Source: Synergistaceae bacterium (GTDB lineage: Bacteria; Synergistota; Synergistia; Synergistales; Aminobacteriaceae). Taken from it: a stretch of DNA of 40,208 nucleotides. The stretch is from assembly GCA_031276855.1 (NCBI GenBank), contig JAISMH010000159.1, positions 1 through 40,208 of the forward strand, given 5' to 3'. Below the pieces are notes generated by a model. It did not search any database. It worked only from the letters and a program-made list of their open reading frames with translations, and was not told the origin of the DNA. Made by a program: the position numbers and the translations under genes. Of the stretch, positions 15,541 to 23,622 are shown piece after piece (the stretch's first letter is position 1; each line of letters begins with the position of its first letter).

Positions 15541-15627
15541 GGCGCGTGAGTTGAAACTGCCGGCATCTCTCGCAAATGCGGGCAGTTTTATGTTTTATTG
15601 CGCCCATACGGGCGCGTGAGTTGAAAC
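15541..15627 (+). CRISPR. CRISPR-like remnant or crRNA-like unit: partial repeat, 39-nt spacer-like segment, full repeat
   Basis: A 17-base segment GGCGCGTGAGTTGAAAC occurs at 15541-15557 and again at 15611-15627. At the second site it ends a 31-base sequence (15597-15627) with the palindrome GCGCCC-ATAC-GGGCGC followed by GTGAGTTGAAAC, which is the architecture of type I-C CRISPR repeats. The 5' half of the first copy is absent and a promoter occupies its place. The 39-base segment between them forms a hairpin with a T-rich tail. There is no longer array and no cas gene in the window. It could be the last trace of an array, or a solitary crRNA-like RNA of the CreA type. Confidence 0.5.
15554..15596 (+). 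terminator. hairpin with T-rich tail inside the crRNA-like unit
   Basis: AAACTGCC (15554-15561) pairs with GGCAGTTT (15581-15588); after one mismatch GCAT pairs with ATGC around a nine-base loop. The tail TTTTATGTTTTATT follows. The AAAC end of the repeat is part of the stem. As an intrinsic terminator it would yield an RNA of about 50 bases or attenuate transcription into nrdJ. Confidence 0.55.
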
Positions 15628-15675
15628 CCCCTGCGGGGCGCTACGAGATTTGAGTGTACAGAAGGAGTGTCCGCA

Positions 15676-18297
15676 TTGACCCGTTCTCTGAAAGAACGTT
15701 TTGCCGTCCATTTCCCCCCCGGTGCCTTCGAGACCCCGGCCGTGCCGCGGCTGTCCGAAAACGCGATGTGGCTTCTGGAGCAGCGCTACTTCGTGACGCG
15801 GTACGACGAAAGGGTGCGGGGAACGCGCAAAGAGAGGACCTTTGAAGAGTTCGCCCTCCGCGTCGCACGCACGGTCGCGAGCGCGGAGACGCTTTACCTC
15901 GACCCGGCCGATCCCGGCTCTCTGGAGTGGCTTCAAACTCTGGAGAACAACATCGTGAGCGATATTCTGAACCGGCGGTTCCTTTTCAACTCTCCCTGCC
16001 TCTTCAGCGCGGCGGCGGGCCTCACCGTCAAGCCCGAATTCGCCTCAATCATCTACCGGCCCGCCGAGGGAATGACCTGGGAGGACTACGCCCGCCTCCG
16101 CGAAGCCCGCACGAAGAACCAGCAGCTTTTCGCCTGCTTCGTCATCGGCGTGCCCGACAGTATCGAGGGGATCTTCGACTCCGTCAGGGACGCCAGCATC
16201 ATCAGCAAGTTCGGCGGAGGCGTGGGCGGCAACTTCGGTTGGCTGCGCGAAAACGGAGCGGAGATCAACGGAGGCACGGGCGGCAAGGCGTCGGGCCCCG
16301 TTTCCTTCATGGAGACGTGGAACACGATGGGAGCCGTCGTCGTGCAGGGCGGGAAACGCCGCGCGGCCCTCATGGGAATGCTGTTCGACAACCACCCGGA
16401 CATTTTCCGCTTCATCGACTCCAAAACCGAGGACGGCAAACTGTCCTATTTCAATATCTCCGTCGCCGTTTCCGACAAGCTGATGGCGGCGGCGGCGGCC
16501 AACGGGGACTTCGACCTGATTTCCAGAAACGACGGCTCCGTCAGGGAGACCGTCAAGGCCCGGGAACTCCTGGGCCGCATCTGCGAAAGCGCTTGGAAGC
16601 GCGGGGACCCCGGAATATTTTTCATCGACCGGGCCCAGCAGGACAACATTCTCAAAATGAGCAAAGAATGGATTATCGAGTCCACGAACCCCTGCGGCGA
16701 ACAGCCGCTTCCGAACTACACCAGCTGCAACCTCGGCTCCGTCAACGCGGAGGCGTTTGCCGGCACCGGCACGAGCGCCGACGCTCCGGTCGGCTCCGGC
16801 GGGCTCTTCGACTGGGACGCTTTCGCGGATCAGGCGGCCCGATCCATCTACTATCTGGATCTGGTCATCGACGCCTGTTCCTATCCTCTGGAGAAAATCG
16901 AGGAGCGGACCAAAAAGATCCGCCCCGTGGGGCTCGGGATCATGGGTCTCGCGGACGCGGCCATCCTTCAGGGAATCGCTTACGGCGGGGAGGAGTTCCG
17001 CGAATACTGCGACCGGCTCGGCGGCGTGCTCGCGGCGAGCGCGCTTTTCACGACGGCCCAGATCGTGAGCGGTGTCGGCAAGGAGCCGTTCCCCGAGCAC
17101 GCGCTGGTGAAACAGCTTTTCGACGCATTCCGCTCCCAGGTGGAGGGCGGAGAGAGACTCTTCAGCGAGGGCGTGCTGTTCAGCGACGAGTGGTTTCAGC
17201 TTCTCTCCGGGGAGGAATACGACCAGCTGCTGGACCGGATGCGCCAATCGGCGACGATTCCCCGGACGCTCGTCAACACCCTCGCGGAGTTCAGAAAACC
17301 GGGACGGGGGTACTCTTTCGAAGAGGCCAGGACGGCCCTGCACAGCCTGGTACACGGCCGGGTGCGCAACAGCCGCCGCCTTTCCATCGCGCCGACGGGC
17401 TCCATTTCCATGATCCTCGACGCCAGTTCGGGGATCGAGCCCAACTTCGCGTGGTCGTGGAACAGGCACATCGTCAAGATCGACGGCTCCGGCACGGAAG
17501 AGCGCGAATTCTGGCACAAGCTCCTCTCCAAAGAGCAGCGCGAGGAGTATCGGAAAACGGGCCGCCTCTCCGACGCGGTTTACGCGACGGCCTACGACAT
17601 CACGACGGAACAGCACGTGGATGTCACGGGCGCGTTCGCCCGCGTGGTGGATTCGGGCGTCAGCAAGACGGTGAACCTGCCGTTCGGCGCCGCCGTCGAG
17701 GACGTCCGGCGCGTCTACGAGGAATGTTACCGCCTGGGCTGCAAGGGCATCACCATCTACCGGGACGGCTCCCGCTCCTATCAGCCCATCGAGATCAAGA
17801 AAGCCGACGACGCCAGGACGTCCGGGCGGGTCAAGGAACGGCCGGGCCTCGTGGTGTTCGGCAAGACGATCAAGGAGAGTACGCCCTGGGGCAGTATTTA
17901 TATCACGCTGAACTTCGACGGCAACGACCCCTTCGAGATTTTCATCACGGTCGGCAAGAGCGGCTCGGAACTGAAGGCCATGACGGAGGCCCTTTCCAGG
18001 GCGATCTCCATCGGGCTCCGGTCCGGCAGCAAGCTCGAAGACTTCATCGACACGCTGAAGGGACTGTCCGGCAAGGAGTACTGGATGTTCGGCTTCGACG
18101 ATTCCCGCGTCGCCCGCTCCATCCCGGACGCCATAGCCGTTCTGCTCGAAAAGCTGGTCGAGGGCCCGCGCGGGAAGGGCGACCCGCTCCCCGCGACGCA
18201 CGAAGGGGGGGCCCTCTGCCCGGAGTGCAAGTCTCCGATGGAGATGATCTCCGGCTGCGCGTACTGCTTCAGCTGCGGCTACAGCCCCTGCAAGTGA
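15676..18297 (+). CDS. nrdJ: vitamin B12-dependent (class II) ribonucleotide reductase
   Basis: Makes deoxynucleotides using adenosylcobalamin as radical source, with or without oxygen. The protein of about 873 residues shows the class I/II barrel motifs: KFGGGVGGNFGWLRENGAEI, the finger-loop NPCGEQPL with N338, C340 and E342 (radical cysteine and flanking active-site residues), and the phosphate-binding RRLSIAPTGSISM. A C-terminal cysteine-rich tail (CPECKSPMEMISGCAYC, then FSCGYSPC) probably includes a zinc site and the redox-active pair. The start is placed at TTG 15676, eight bases after GAAGGAG; GTG at 15667 overlaps that site and is less likely. It is followed closely by bioY. Confidence 0.96.
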   Translation: MTRSLKERFAVHFPPGAFETPAVPRLSENAMWLLEQRYFVTRYDERVRGTRKERTFEEFALRVARTVASAETLYLDPADPGSLEWLQTLENNIVSDILNRRFLFNSPCLFSAAAGLTVKPEFASIIYRPAEGMTWEDYARLREARTKNQQLFACFVIGVPDSIEGIFDSVRDASIISKFGGGVGGNFGWLRENGAEINGGTGGKASGPVSFMETWNTMGAVVVQGGKRRAALMGMLFDNHPDIFRFIDSKTEDGKLSYFNISVAVSDKLMAAAAANGDFDLISRNDGSVRETVKARELLGRICESAWKRGDPGIFFIDRAQQDNILKMSKEWIIESTNPCGEQPLPNYTSCNLGSVNAEAFAGTGTSADAPVGSGGLFDWDAFADQAARSIYYLDLVIDACSYPLEKIEERTKKIRPVGLGIMGLADAAILQGIAYGGEEFREYCDRLGGVLAASALFTTAQIVSGVGKEPFPEHALVKQLFDAFRSQVEGGERLFSEGVLFSDEWFQLLSGEEYDQLLDRMRQSATIPRTLVNTLAEFRKPGRGYSFEEARTALHSLVHGRVRNSRRLSIAPTGSISMILDASSGIEPNFAWSWNRHIVKIDGSGTEEREFWHKLLSKEQREEYRKTGRLSDAVYATAYDITTEQHVDVTGAFARVVDSGVSKTVNLPFGAAVEDVRRVYEECYRLGCKGITIYRDGSRSYQPIEIKKADDARTSGRVKERPGLVVFGKTIKESTPWGSIYITLNFDGNDPFEIFITVGKSGSELKAMTEALSRAISIGLRSGSKLEDFIDTLKGLSGKEYWMFGFDDSRVARSIPDAIAVLLEKLVEGPRGKGDPLPATHEGGALCPECKSPMEMISGCAYCFSCGYSPCK

Positions 18298-18344
18298 TTT
18301 GCAGGTGATTCAAGAAAAGATGTGACCGAAGGGAGACTGTGAAA

Positions 18345-18920
18345 GTGAAAAAAAGCCTTCTTCTGACCTCTTTCTTCGCCGTTCTGACGGGCGTGGGGGG
18401 GTATATGACGATTCCGATGGTTCCCGTGCCCTTTACGATGCAGACTTTCGTCGTGCTGATGTCGGGATTGCTGTTGGGGCCCAAGTACGGGCCGCTGTCG
18501 CAGGTTCTTTATGTCGCCATGGGGCTTCTGGGGCTTCCCGTTTTCGCCGGCGGGAGGGGGGGCCCGCATTATCTGTTCTCTCCGACATTCGGCTTTCTGG
18601 CGGGAGGCATTTTCATGTCCTGGTTCACGGGGTGGTGGAGCGCGCGGGTTTCGGCGGAGAAGAAAGGGGCGGCGCGGCATTATTCCCTCGTCTGTCTCGC
18701 CGCCTCCGCCGCGCTTTATATCGTCGCGCTGCCCTGTTTTTATCTGAACATGAACTACGTGACGGGAGCGGAGATGAGTTTCCTCCGGGCCGTTCAGGTG
18801 GCGTTTCTGCCTTTCGTTCTGCCGGACGCGGTCAAGGCCGTGGCCGCGGGGTGGCTGGCGTCCCGCACGATTCCCCTCCTGCGCGGCGCGGGGCTGCTGA
18901 ACGCAAAGGACCGCAAGTAG
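18345..18920 (+). CDS. bioY: biotin transporter BioY (ECF S-component)
   Basis: Membrane substrate-capture subunit for biotin uptake, working alone or with a shared ECF energising module. The protein of about 191 residues has roughly six hydrophobic segments and the BioY pattern TIPMVPVPFTMQTFVVLMSGLLLGP in the first part and GGPHYLFSPTFGFLAGG in the middle. The start is GTG at 18345, nine bases after GGGAG; a GTG at 18339 is only three bases from it. It lies 47 bp after nrdJ on the same strand, probably in one transcript. No biotin biosynthesis gene is in the window, so the cell may scavenge biotin. Confidence 0.93.
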   Translation: MKKSLLLTSFFAVLTGVGGYMTIPMVPVPFTMQTFVVLMSGLLLGPKYGPLSQVLYVAMGLLGLPVFAGGRGGPHYLFSPTFGFLAGGIFMSWFTGWWSARVSAEKKGAARHYSLVCLAASAALYIVALPCFYLNMNYVTGAEMSFLRAVQVAFLPFVLPDAVKAVAAGWLASRTIPLLRGAGLLNAKDRK

Positions 18921-18960
18921 GGAAATATTGAACAGAGGGAAAGAGGAAAACACGAGTTTG

Positions 18961-21294
18961 ATGCAGCGGGCGGAGCTTCTCGTCACAGGAGTCGTACAGG
19001 GCGTAGGGTTCCGCCCTTTTTGCGCGCGCGCGGCGCTCTCTCTCGGCCTTCGCGGCACGGCGCGGAACACTCCGGACGGGGTGGAGATCGTCCTCGAGGG
19101 AGAGGAGGGCGTCATCGACGAATATCTGCGGATGCTGCGGGAAGAATCCCCTTCCGCGGCGGTCGTCGCCGGCGTGCAAATCCGCCGCGCTCCTTTGGGC
19201 CGCCCCGCCTTTTCCGATTTTTCCATCGCCGCGAGCGTCCGCTCGGGCGCGAACGAACGGCGGGTTCTGATCCCCTCCGACTTGGCCGTCTGCGAGGACT
19301 GTCTGGCCGAGATGCGCGACCCCCGGAACCGGCGCTACCGTTACCCTTTCATCAACTGCACGAACTGCGGCCCGCGCTACACGATCATTCGGGCGCTTCC
19401 CTACGACAGGCCCGCGACGACGATGGCGGATTTCCCGATGTGCCCCGACTGCGAGCGGGAGTACCGCGACCCGGCCGACCGGCGCTACCACGCGCAGCCC
19501 AACGCCTGCCCCGTCTGCGGGCCGAAAATTTGGCTCGCGGACCCCGCGGGCCGGACGCTGTGCGAAGGGGAGGACGCGCTGGAGGGCCTCGTCTCCGCGC
19601 TTATGGCGGGGAAAATCGCCGCCGTCAAGGGCATCGGCGGATTCCACATCGCCTGTCTGCCGGAGGAAGCGCCGCTTCGGGAGCTGCGCGCCAGAAAGCA
19701 CAGGCCGGATAAGCCTTTTGCCCTGATGACGCGGGACATCGGCGCCGCCCGGCGCCTCGCGGACGTCTCGCCGGAGGCGGAGCGCCTTCTCTCGGGGGTG
19801 CAGCGCCCCATCGTCCTCTGCCCGAGCCGGGGCCGTCCGTCTCTCGTGAACCCCGGCCAGGGACGGCTGGGCCTGATGCTGCCCTACACGCCTTTGCACC
19901 ATCTGCTTATAGAGCGTTTCGAGGCGCTCGTCATGACCAGCGCGAACCTCAGCGACGAGCCCATCGTTTCGACCGAGGCGGAGGCGTTCTCCTCGCTCTC
20001 CGACGTCGCGGATGTCCTGCTCTGCCACAACCGCGCCATTCACACGGCCATCGACGACTCCGTTCTGGTTCCCGGGCCGCCGGTCCCCGGGCCGCCGATT
20101 TTCCTGCGGCGCGCGCGCGGCTACGTGCCCAACCCGATGTCCCTGTCCCGGGAGGCCGTCCCGGGCGTTTTCGATGTTCCCGACATACTGGCCGCCGGCG
20201 CTCAGATGAAATCCACCTATACGCTGACGAAGGGGAGAACCCTCTTTCCGGGGCAGTATCTGGGGGACCTCGAGCAGCTGGGTACGGCGGCCTGCTACAA
20301 AAAATCCCTCGCGCACTTCATCGGCCTGTACGGGATCGAGCCGAAGATCCTCGCCTTCGACAGCCATCCCGGCTATTCGGCGGCCGGCCTGGCCCACGAG
20401 TTCGCGCCGGACGCCGCGCTCTGCCCGGTTCAGCACCACCACGCGCACCTGGCCTCGGTTCTTCTGGACAACGGCTCCTTCGAGCCCGTCATCGGAGCGA
20501 TCTTTGACGGCACGGGCTACGGGGAGGACGGTACGATATGGGGCGGGGAGTTCCTCGTGGGGGACGCCGGGGAGGTCCGGCGCATGGGGTCCCTTTGGCC
20601 CTTCCGACTGCCGGGCGGGGAGAACGCGATACGGGAGCCGTGGCGCTGCGCTCTGGCCTTGCTGGACGAGGCGCTCGGCACCGGCGAAAGAGCGGGGACA
20701 CGAAAAGCGGAGAAACCGGAAGCTGTTGCCCGCGCGCTCTGGCCCGCCTTCGCTCCGCGCGCCGGGGCCGTCCTGTCCGCGATGGGGGCCGCGCCCGTCA
20801 CGACATCCTGCGGAAGGCTGTTCGACGGGTTTTCCGCTCTTTTGGGTCTGTGCCCGGCGGCGAGCTACGACGGACAGGCGGCGATGGCGCTGGAAAACGC
20901 CGCGAAGAGGGAAGTCGTCCCCGACTCCCTGCCGTTCGGCGTCGAGGACGGGGAGTTCGTCCGCCTGGACTGGCGCGGCGCGGCACGGGCGGTTCTCGAA
21001 GCCGGGCTCCCTGCGGCCGAGGGCGCAGCCCTGGCCGGGGCGTTCCACTGCGGCTTGGCGCGCGCCGTCGCGGAGGTCTGTTCCCTCCTGCGGGACAGGA
21101 CGGGAATCGGGAGGGCCGCCCTGTCCGGCGGCGTGTGGCAGAACGCGGTTCTTCTGGACTTGACCGTCAGGGAGCTTTCCTCCCGCGGATTCGCGGTTCT
21201 GACGCACAGGCGCCTCTCCCCGAACGACGAGGGCGTCTCCGTCGGGCAGGCCGCCGCCGCGGCCCGGCGCTTCTCCATTTTCGGAGTATTATGA
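18961..21294 (+). CDS. hypF: carbamoyltransferase HypF, [NiFe]-hydrogenase maturation
   Basis: Uses carbamoyl phosphate and ATP to load the carbamoyl group that HypE turns into the cyanide ligands of [NiFe]-hydrogenase. Domains in order: acylphosphatase (VTGVVQGVGFRPF near the N-terminus), two zinc fingers (C111/C114 with C133/C136, C161/C164 with C183/C186), a YrdC-like domain (KGIGGFHIAC onward), and a Kae1-like domain with the metal ligands in QHHHAHLASVL. The start is uncertain: ATG 18961, TTG 18958 (ten bases after AGAGGA) or TTG 18928 are all in frame. No other hyp or hydrogenase gene is in the window, so it is split from its usual cluster. Confidence 0.96.
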   Translation: MQRAELLVTGVVQGVGFRPFCARAALSLGLRGTARNTPDGVEIVLEGEEGVIDEYLRMLREESPSAAVVAGVQIRRAPLGRPAFSDFSIAASVRSGANERRVLIPSDLAVCEDCLAEMRDPRNRRYRYPFINCTNCGPRYTIIRALPYDRPATTMADFPMCPDCEREYRDPADRRYHAQPNACPVCGPKIWLADPAGRTLCEGEDALEGLVSALMAGKIAAVKGIGGFHIACLPEEAPLRELRARKHRPDKPFALMTRDIGAARRLADVSPEAERLLSGVQRPIVLCPSRGRPSLVNPGQGRLGLMLPYTPLHHLLIERFEALVMTSANLSDEPIVSTEAEAFSSLSDVADVLLCHNRAIHTAIDDSVLVPGPPVPGPPIFLRRARGYVPNPMSLSREAVPGVFDVPDILAAGAQMKSTYTLTKGRTLFPGQYLGDLEQLGTAACYKKSLAHFIGLYGIEPKILAFDSHPGYSAAGLAHEFAPDAALCPVQHHHAHLASVLLDNGSFEPVIGAIFDGTGYGEDGTIWGGEFLVGDAGEVRRMGSLWPFRLPGGENAIREPWRCALALLDEALGTGERAGTRKAEKPEAVARALWPAFAPRAGAVLSAMGAAPVTTSCGRLFDGFSALLGLCPAASYDGQAAMALENAAKREVVPDSLPFGVEDGEFVRLDWRGAARAVLEAGLPAAEGAALAGAFHCGLARAVAEVCSLLRDRTGIGRAALSGGVWQNAVLLDLTVRELSSRGFAVLTHRRLSPNDEGVSVGQAAAAARRFSIFGVL

Positions 21295-21345
21295 TAGTGA
21301 AATCTTGCGCGGATCGGGGGCAAGTGAGATTATAGGGGAGCGGAT

Positions 21346-21390
21346 GAGGTTCCTTCGAGGCCGCCTCTGTAATTTTTTATTTTTTATTTA
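21346..21390 (+). terminator. putative intrinsic terminator after hypF
   Basis: GAGG-tt-CC (21346-21353) pairs imperfectly with GG-ccg-CCTC (to 21367), followed by long T-rich runs from about 21373. The stem is short and interrupted, so this is moderately supported. Confidence 0.45.
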
Positions 21391-21420
21391 TATTTATTTC
21401 ATTTGAGGAGATCTTGAACA

Positions 21421-22476
21421 ATGATAGTGAGTTTCATTTCGTTTGTGATCGTCATCGGTATCTGTGTGCTGGTGCACGAGTACGGACATTACGTCACGGC
21501 CCGTCTGCTGGGAGTTCAGGTACACGAGTTCGCCTTCGGCATGGGGCCGGTCGTGAAACAGATCGAGCGGCGGGGCGAGGGTGGAAGCCGGATGCTCTGG
21601 TCGTGGCGTCTTTTCCCGGTGGGCGGATTCTGCCGTCTGGCCGGCATGGGAGAGGACGCCGACGGCGAAGCGGTGCTCCCCGGCATGGGGTTCAACGAGC
21701 AGCGCGCGTGGAGGCGTTTCCTCATTCTGCTGAACGGGTCCCTCGGCAACATCGTGCTGGCTCTTTTCCTGACGGCTCTGTTCCTGTACGGGCATGGGTA
21801 CATGGACATGAACGATACGAAGATCGGAACGCTGATGGAGGGCTTTCCCGCGGAGCGGGCGGGTTTCCGGACGGGCGACCGCATCGTTCGGGTCAACGGC
21901 AAGCCCGTCCATGAATGGCGCGAGATGTCGGCGAGCCTGCGGGAGGCGGCCCGCGAAGGCGACGTGGCCTTCACGGTCGAGAGGGGTGGAGAAACGCTCA
22001 CGATCACGACGTCCGTCCCTTTCAACAGGGAGCACGGAAACCCCATGCTGGGCATCACTCCCGCCCTGAAGCGCTGCACCGCCCTGGAAGCGGCTCAGAA
22101 CGCGACCGGCTATATCAGACAGATGACCGGTCTGTTGCTTCGGGGCCTGTGGGACTGGATCACCCAAAAGCAGGAAATGGAAGTCACCGGGCCCATCGGT
22201 ATCGCGTCCATGTCGGGAAACGCGATGCGGGAAGGGCTTTGGAGTTTCGTCACGTTCCTCGCCATGATCAGTCTGAACTTGGGACTTCTGAACCTTCTTC
22301 CCTTCCCCGCTCTGGACGGAGGGAGAATCCTCTTCGTGCTGCTGGAAATGCTGGTGCGGCGGCGCCTGCCTGAAAGGGTAGAAAACTGGATTCACACGAC
22401 GTGTTTCGTTCTGCTGCTCATTCTGATGATTTTCGTGACCTGGCAGGATATTTACCGTCTTTTCCTGCTGGAATGA
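21421..22476 (+). CDS. rseP: RIP (site-2) metalloprotease RseP/RasP
   Basis: Membrane zinc protease that cuts transmembrane substrates, such as anti-sigma factors. In the 351-residue protein the zinc motif HEYGH is at residues 19-23 in the first membrane segment, a PDZ-like domain spans about 125-200 (LMEGFPAERAGFRTGDRIVRVNGKPV), and the second metal-ligand motif NLLPFPALDGGR is near residue 300, followed by C-terminal membrane segments. GAGGAG precedes the ATG. It is directly followed by ispG; the order rseP-ispG is a common operon pairing in bacteria. Confidence 0.95.
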   Translation: MIVSFISFVIVIGICVLVHEYGHYVTARLLGVQVHEFAFGMGPVVKQIERRGEGGSRMLWSWRLFPVGGFCRLAGMGEDADGEAVLPGMGFNEQRAWRRFLILLNGSLGNIVLALFLTALFLYGHGYMDMNDTKIGTLMEGFPAERAGFRTGDRIVRVNGKPVHEWREMSASLREAAREGDVAFTVERGGETLTITTSVPFNREHGNPMLGITPALKRCTALEAAQNATGYIRQMTGLLLRGLWDWITQKQEMEVTGPIGIASMSGNAMREGLWSFVTFLAMISLNLGLLNLLPFPALDGGRILFVLLEMLVRRRLPERVENWIHTTCFVLLLILMIFVTWQDIYRLFLLE

Positions 22477-22498
22477 CCCCAGCCGGAATGACCCCGAA

Positions 22499-23533
22499 AT
22501 GACGCGCCGAGTCGAAATCCGGGGGCTCGCGATCGGCGGGAACGCCCCCGTCCGCGTCGAGAGTATGCTCAAGCGGAGGCTTTCCGACAGGGAAGAGTGC
22601 CTCGGGCAGTGCGAGCGCCTTCTGGGCGAGGGCTGCGAGCTCGCGCGCGCGGCGTTCCCTTCCCTCGATCTGGCAGATTCGCTGGAATGGCTCAACCGGC
22701 ACACGTCTCTGCCTCTGATGGCCGATATTCATTTCGATCCCGCCCTTGCGGTCGCCGCGATGAAGGCCGGGTGTGCCGCCATACGCGTCAACCCCGGCAA
22801 CATGCCCCTGCGTCGTCTGGCGGAGGTGGTGCGGACCGCCGAAGACCTGGAGGCGGTCATTCGGGTCGGGGCCAACGGCGGTTCCCTTTCGGGCCGCCAT
22901 TTGGCCGCCGCGGAGGGCGACCGCGCGGCGGCCCTTTTTCTGGCGGTCAAAGAGCAGGCCGATCTGCTTTTGGGGCAGGGGTTCCGGGACGTCGTTCTGT
23001 CCGCCAAAAGCTCTTCCGTGGAGGAGACCGTCCGGGCCAACGTCTTTATCGCGCGGGCCTACCCCGATCTGCCGCTGCACATCGGCGTCACGGAGGCGGG
23101 GCCGGGGGACGCGGGAGTCGTCAAAAGCACCGCGGGTATCGCCGCTCTTTTGGGTCAGGGAATCGGGAACACGCTGCGCGTCTCCCTGACCGACGAGCCG
23201 GAGCGGGAGGTTCGCGTGGGTTATGAAATTCTGAAGGCCCTGGGCTTGCGAGTCAGGGGCGTCAATTTGATTTCATGCCCCACCTGCGGACGCCGGAGGG
23301 CCGATGTCATGGAGCTGGTGAAAGTGATAGAGCCTCTGCTTCCCGGCCTGCCGGACGGAACGGACGTGGCGGTGATGGGGTGCGAGGTCAACGGCCCGCG
23401 GGAGGCCGCCGGCGCGCGCTTGGGCATAGCCGGAACGCCCGCCGGAGCGGTGCTTTTCAAGGAAGGCGCCGTGGTGGGAGAGTACTCTTTCGAGGATCTG
23501 CCGAAAGTTCTCCCCGCGTTTTTCGGCCGCTGA
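22499..23533 (+). CDS. ispG: 4-hydroxy-3-methylbut-2-en-1-yl diphosphate synthase IspG
   Basis: Converts methylerythritol cyclodiphosphate to HMBPP in the non-mevalonate isoprenoid pathway, with a 4Fe-4S cluster. The 344-residue protein has an N-terminal TIM-barrel part (LMADIHFDPALAVAA, IRVNPGN) and a C-terminal cluster domain with C260 and C263 in SCPTCGR, C295 in VMGCEVNGPRE and the fourth ligand E302. It lies 22 bp after rseP. The ribosome binding site is weak (CCCGAA), so coupling with rseP is likely. The length is that of the short bacterial form. Confidence 0.97.
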   Translation: MTRRVEIRGLAIGGNAPVRVESMLKRRLSDREECLGQCERLLGEGCELARAAFPSLDLADSLEWLNRHTSLPLMADIHFDPALAVAAMKAGCAAIRVNPGNMPLRRLAEVVRTAEDLEAVIRVGANGGSLSGRHLAAAEGDRAAALFLAVKEQADLLLGQGFRDVVLSAKSSSVEETVRANVFIARAYPDLPLHIGVTEAGPGDAGVVKSTAGIAALLGQGIGNTLRVSLTDEPEREVRVGYEILKALGLRVRGVNLISCPTCGRRRADVMELVKVIEPLLPGLPDGTDVAVMGCEVNGPREAAGARLGIAGTPAGAVLFKEGAVVGEYSFEDLPKVLPAFFGR

Positions 23534-23537
23534 CATC

Positions 23538-23592
23538 ACGGGATTCTCACGGGCCTTCGGCCCTTGAGCGGGGTTTGGGGCGGAGCCCCAAG
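23538..23592 (+). repeat. dispersed double-hairpin repeat after ispG
   Basis: CACGGGCCTTCGGCCCTTG forms one hairpin and TTGGGGCGGAGCCCCAA a second. The second hairpin is shared with copies at 29491-29539 and 37262-37310. It lies between ispG and the purine permease gene, in the same orientation relative to the preceding gene as most other copies. Confidence 0.85.
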
Positions 23593-23622
23593 TTCTATTT
23601 TTGAAGGGAGAGGGTTTCATTC

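Noticed and set aside
18832-21207. Minus-strand open frame of 791 codons opposite hypF
   Set aside because: Shadow of hypF, which carries all expected domains on the plus strand.
23534-23622. Purine riboswitch before the AzgA-type permease
   Set aside because: The conserved loops of the purine aptamer are absent; the space is taken by a dispersed hairpin repeat.
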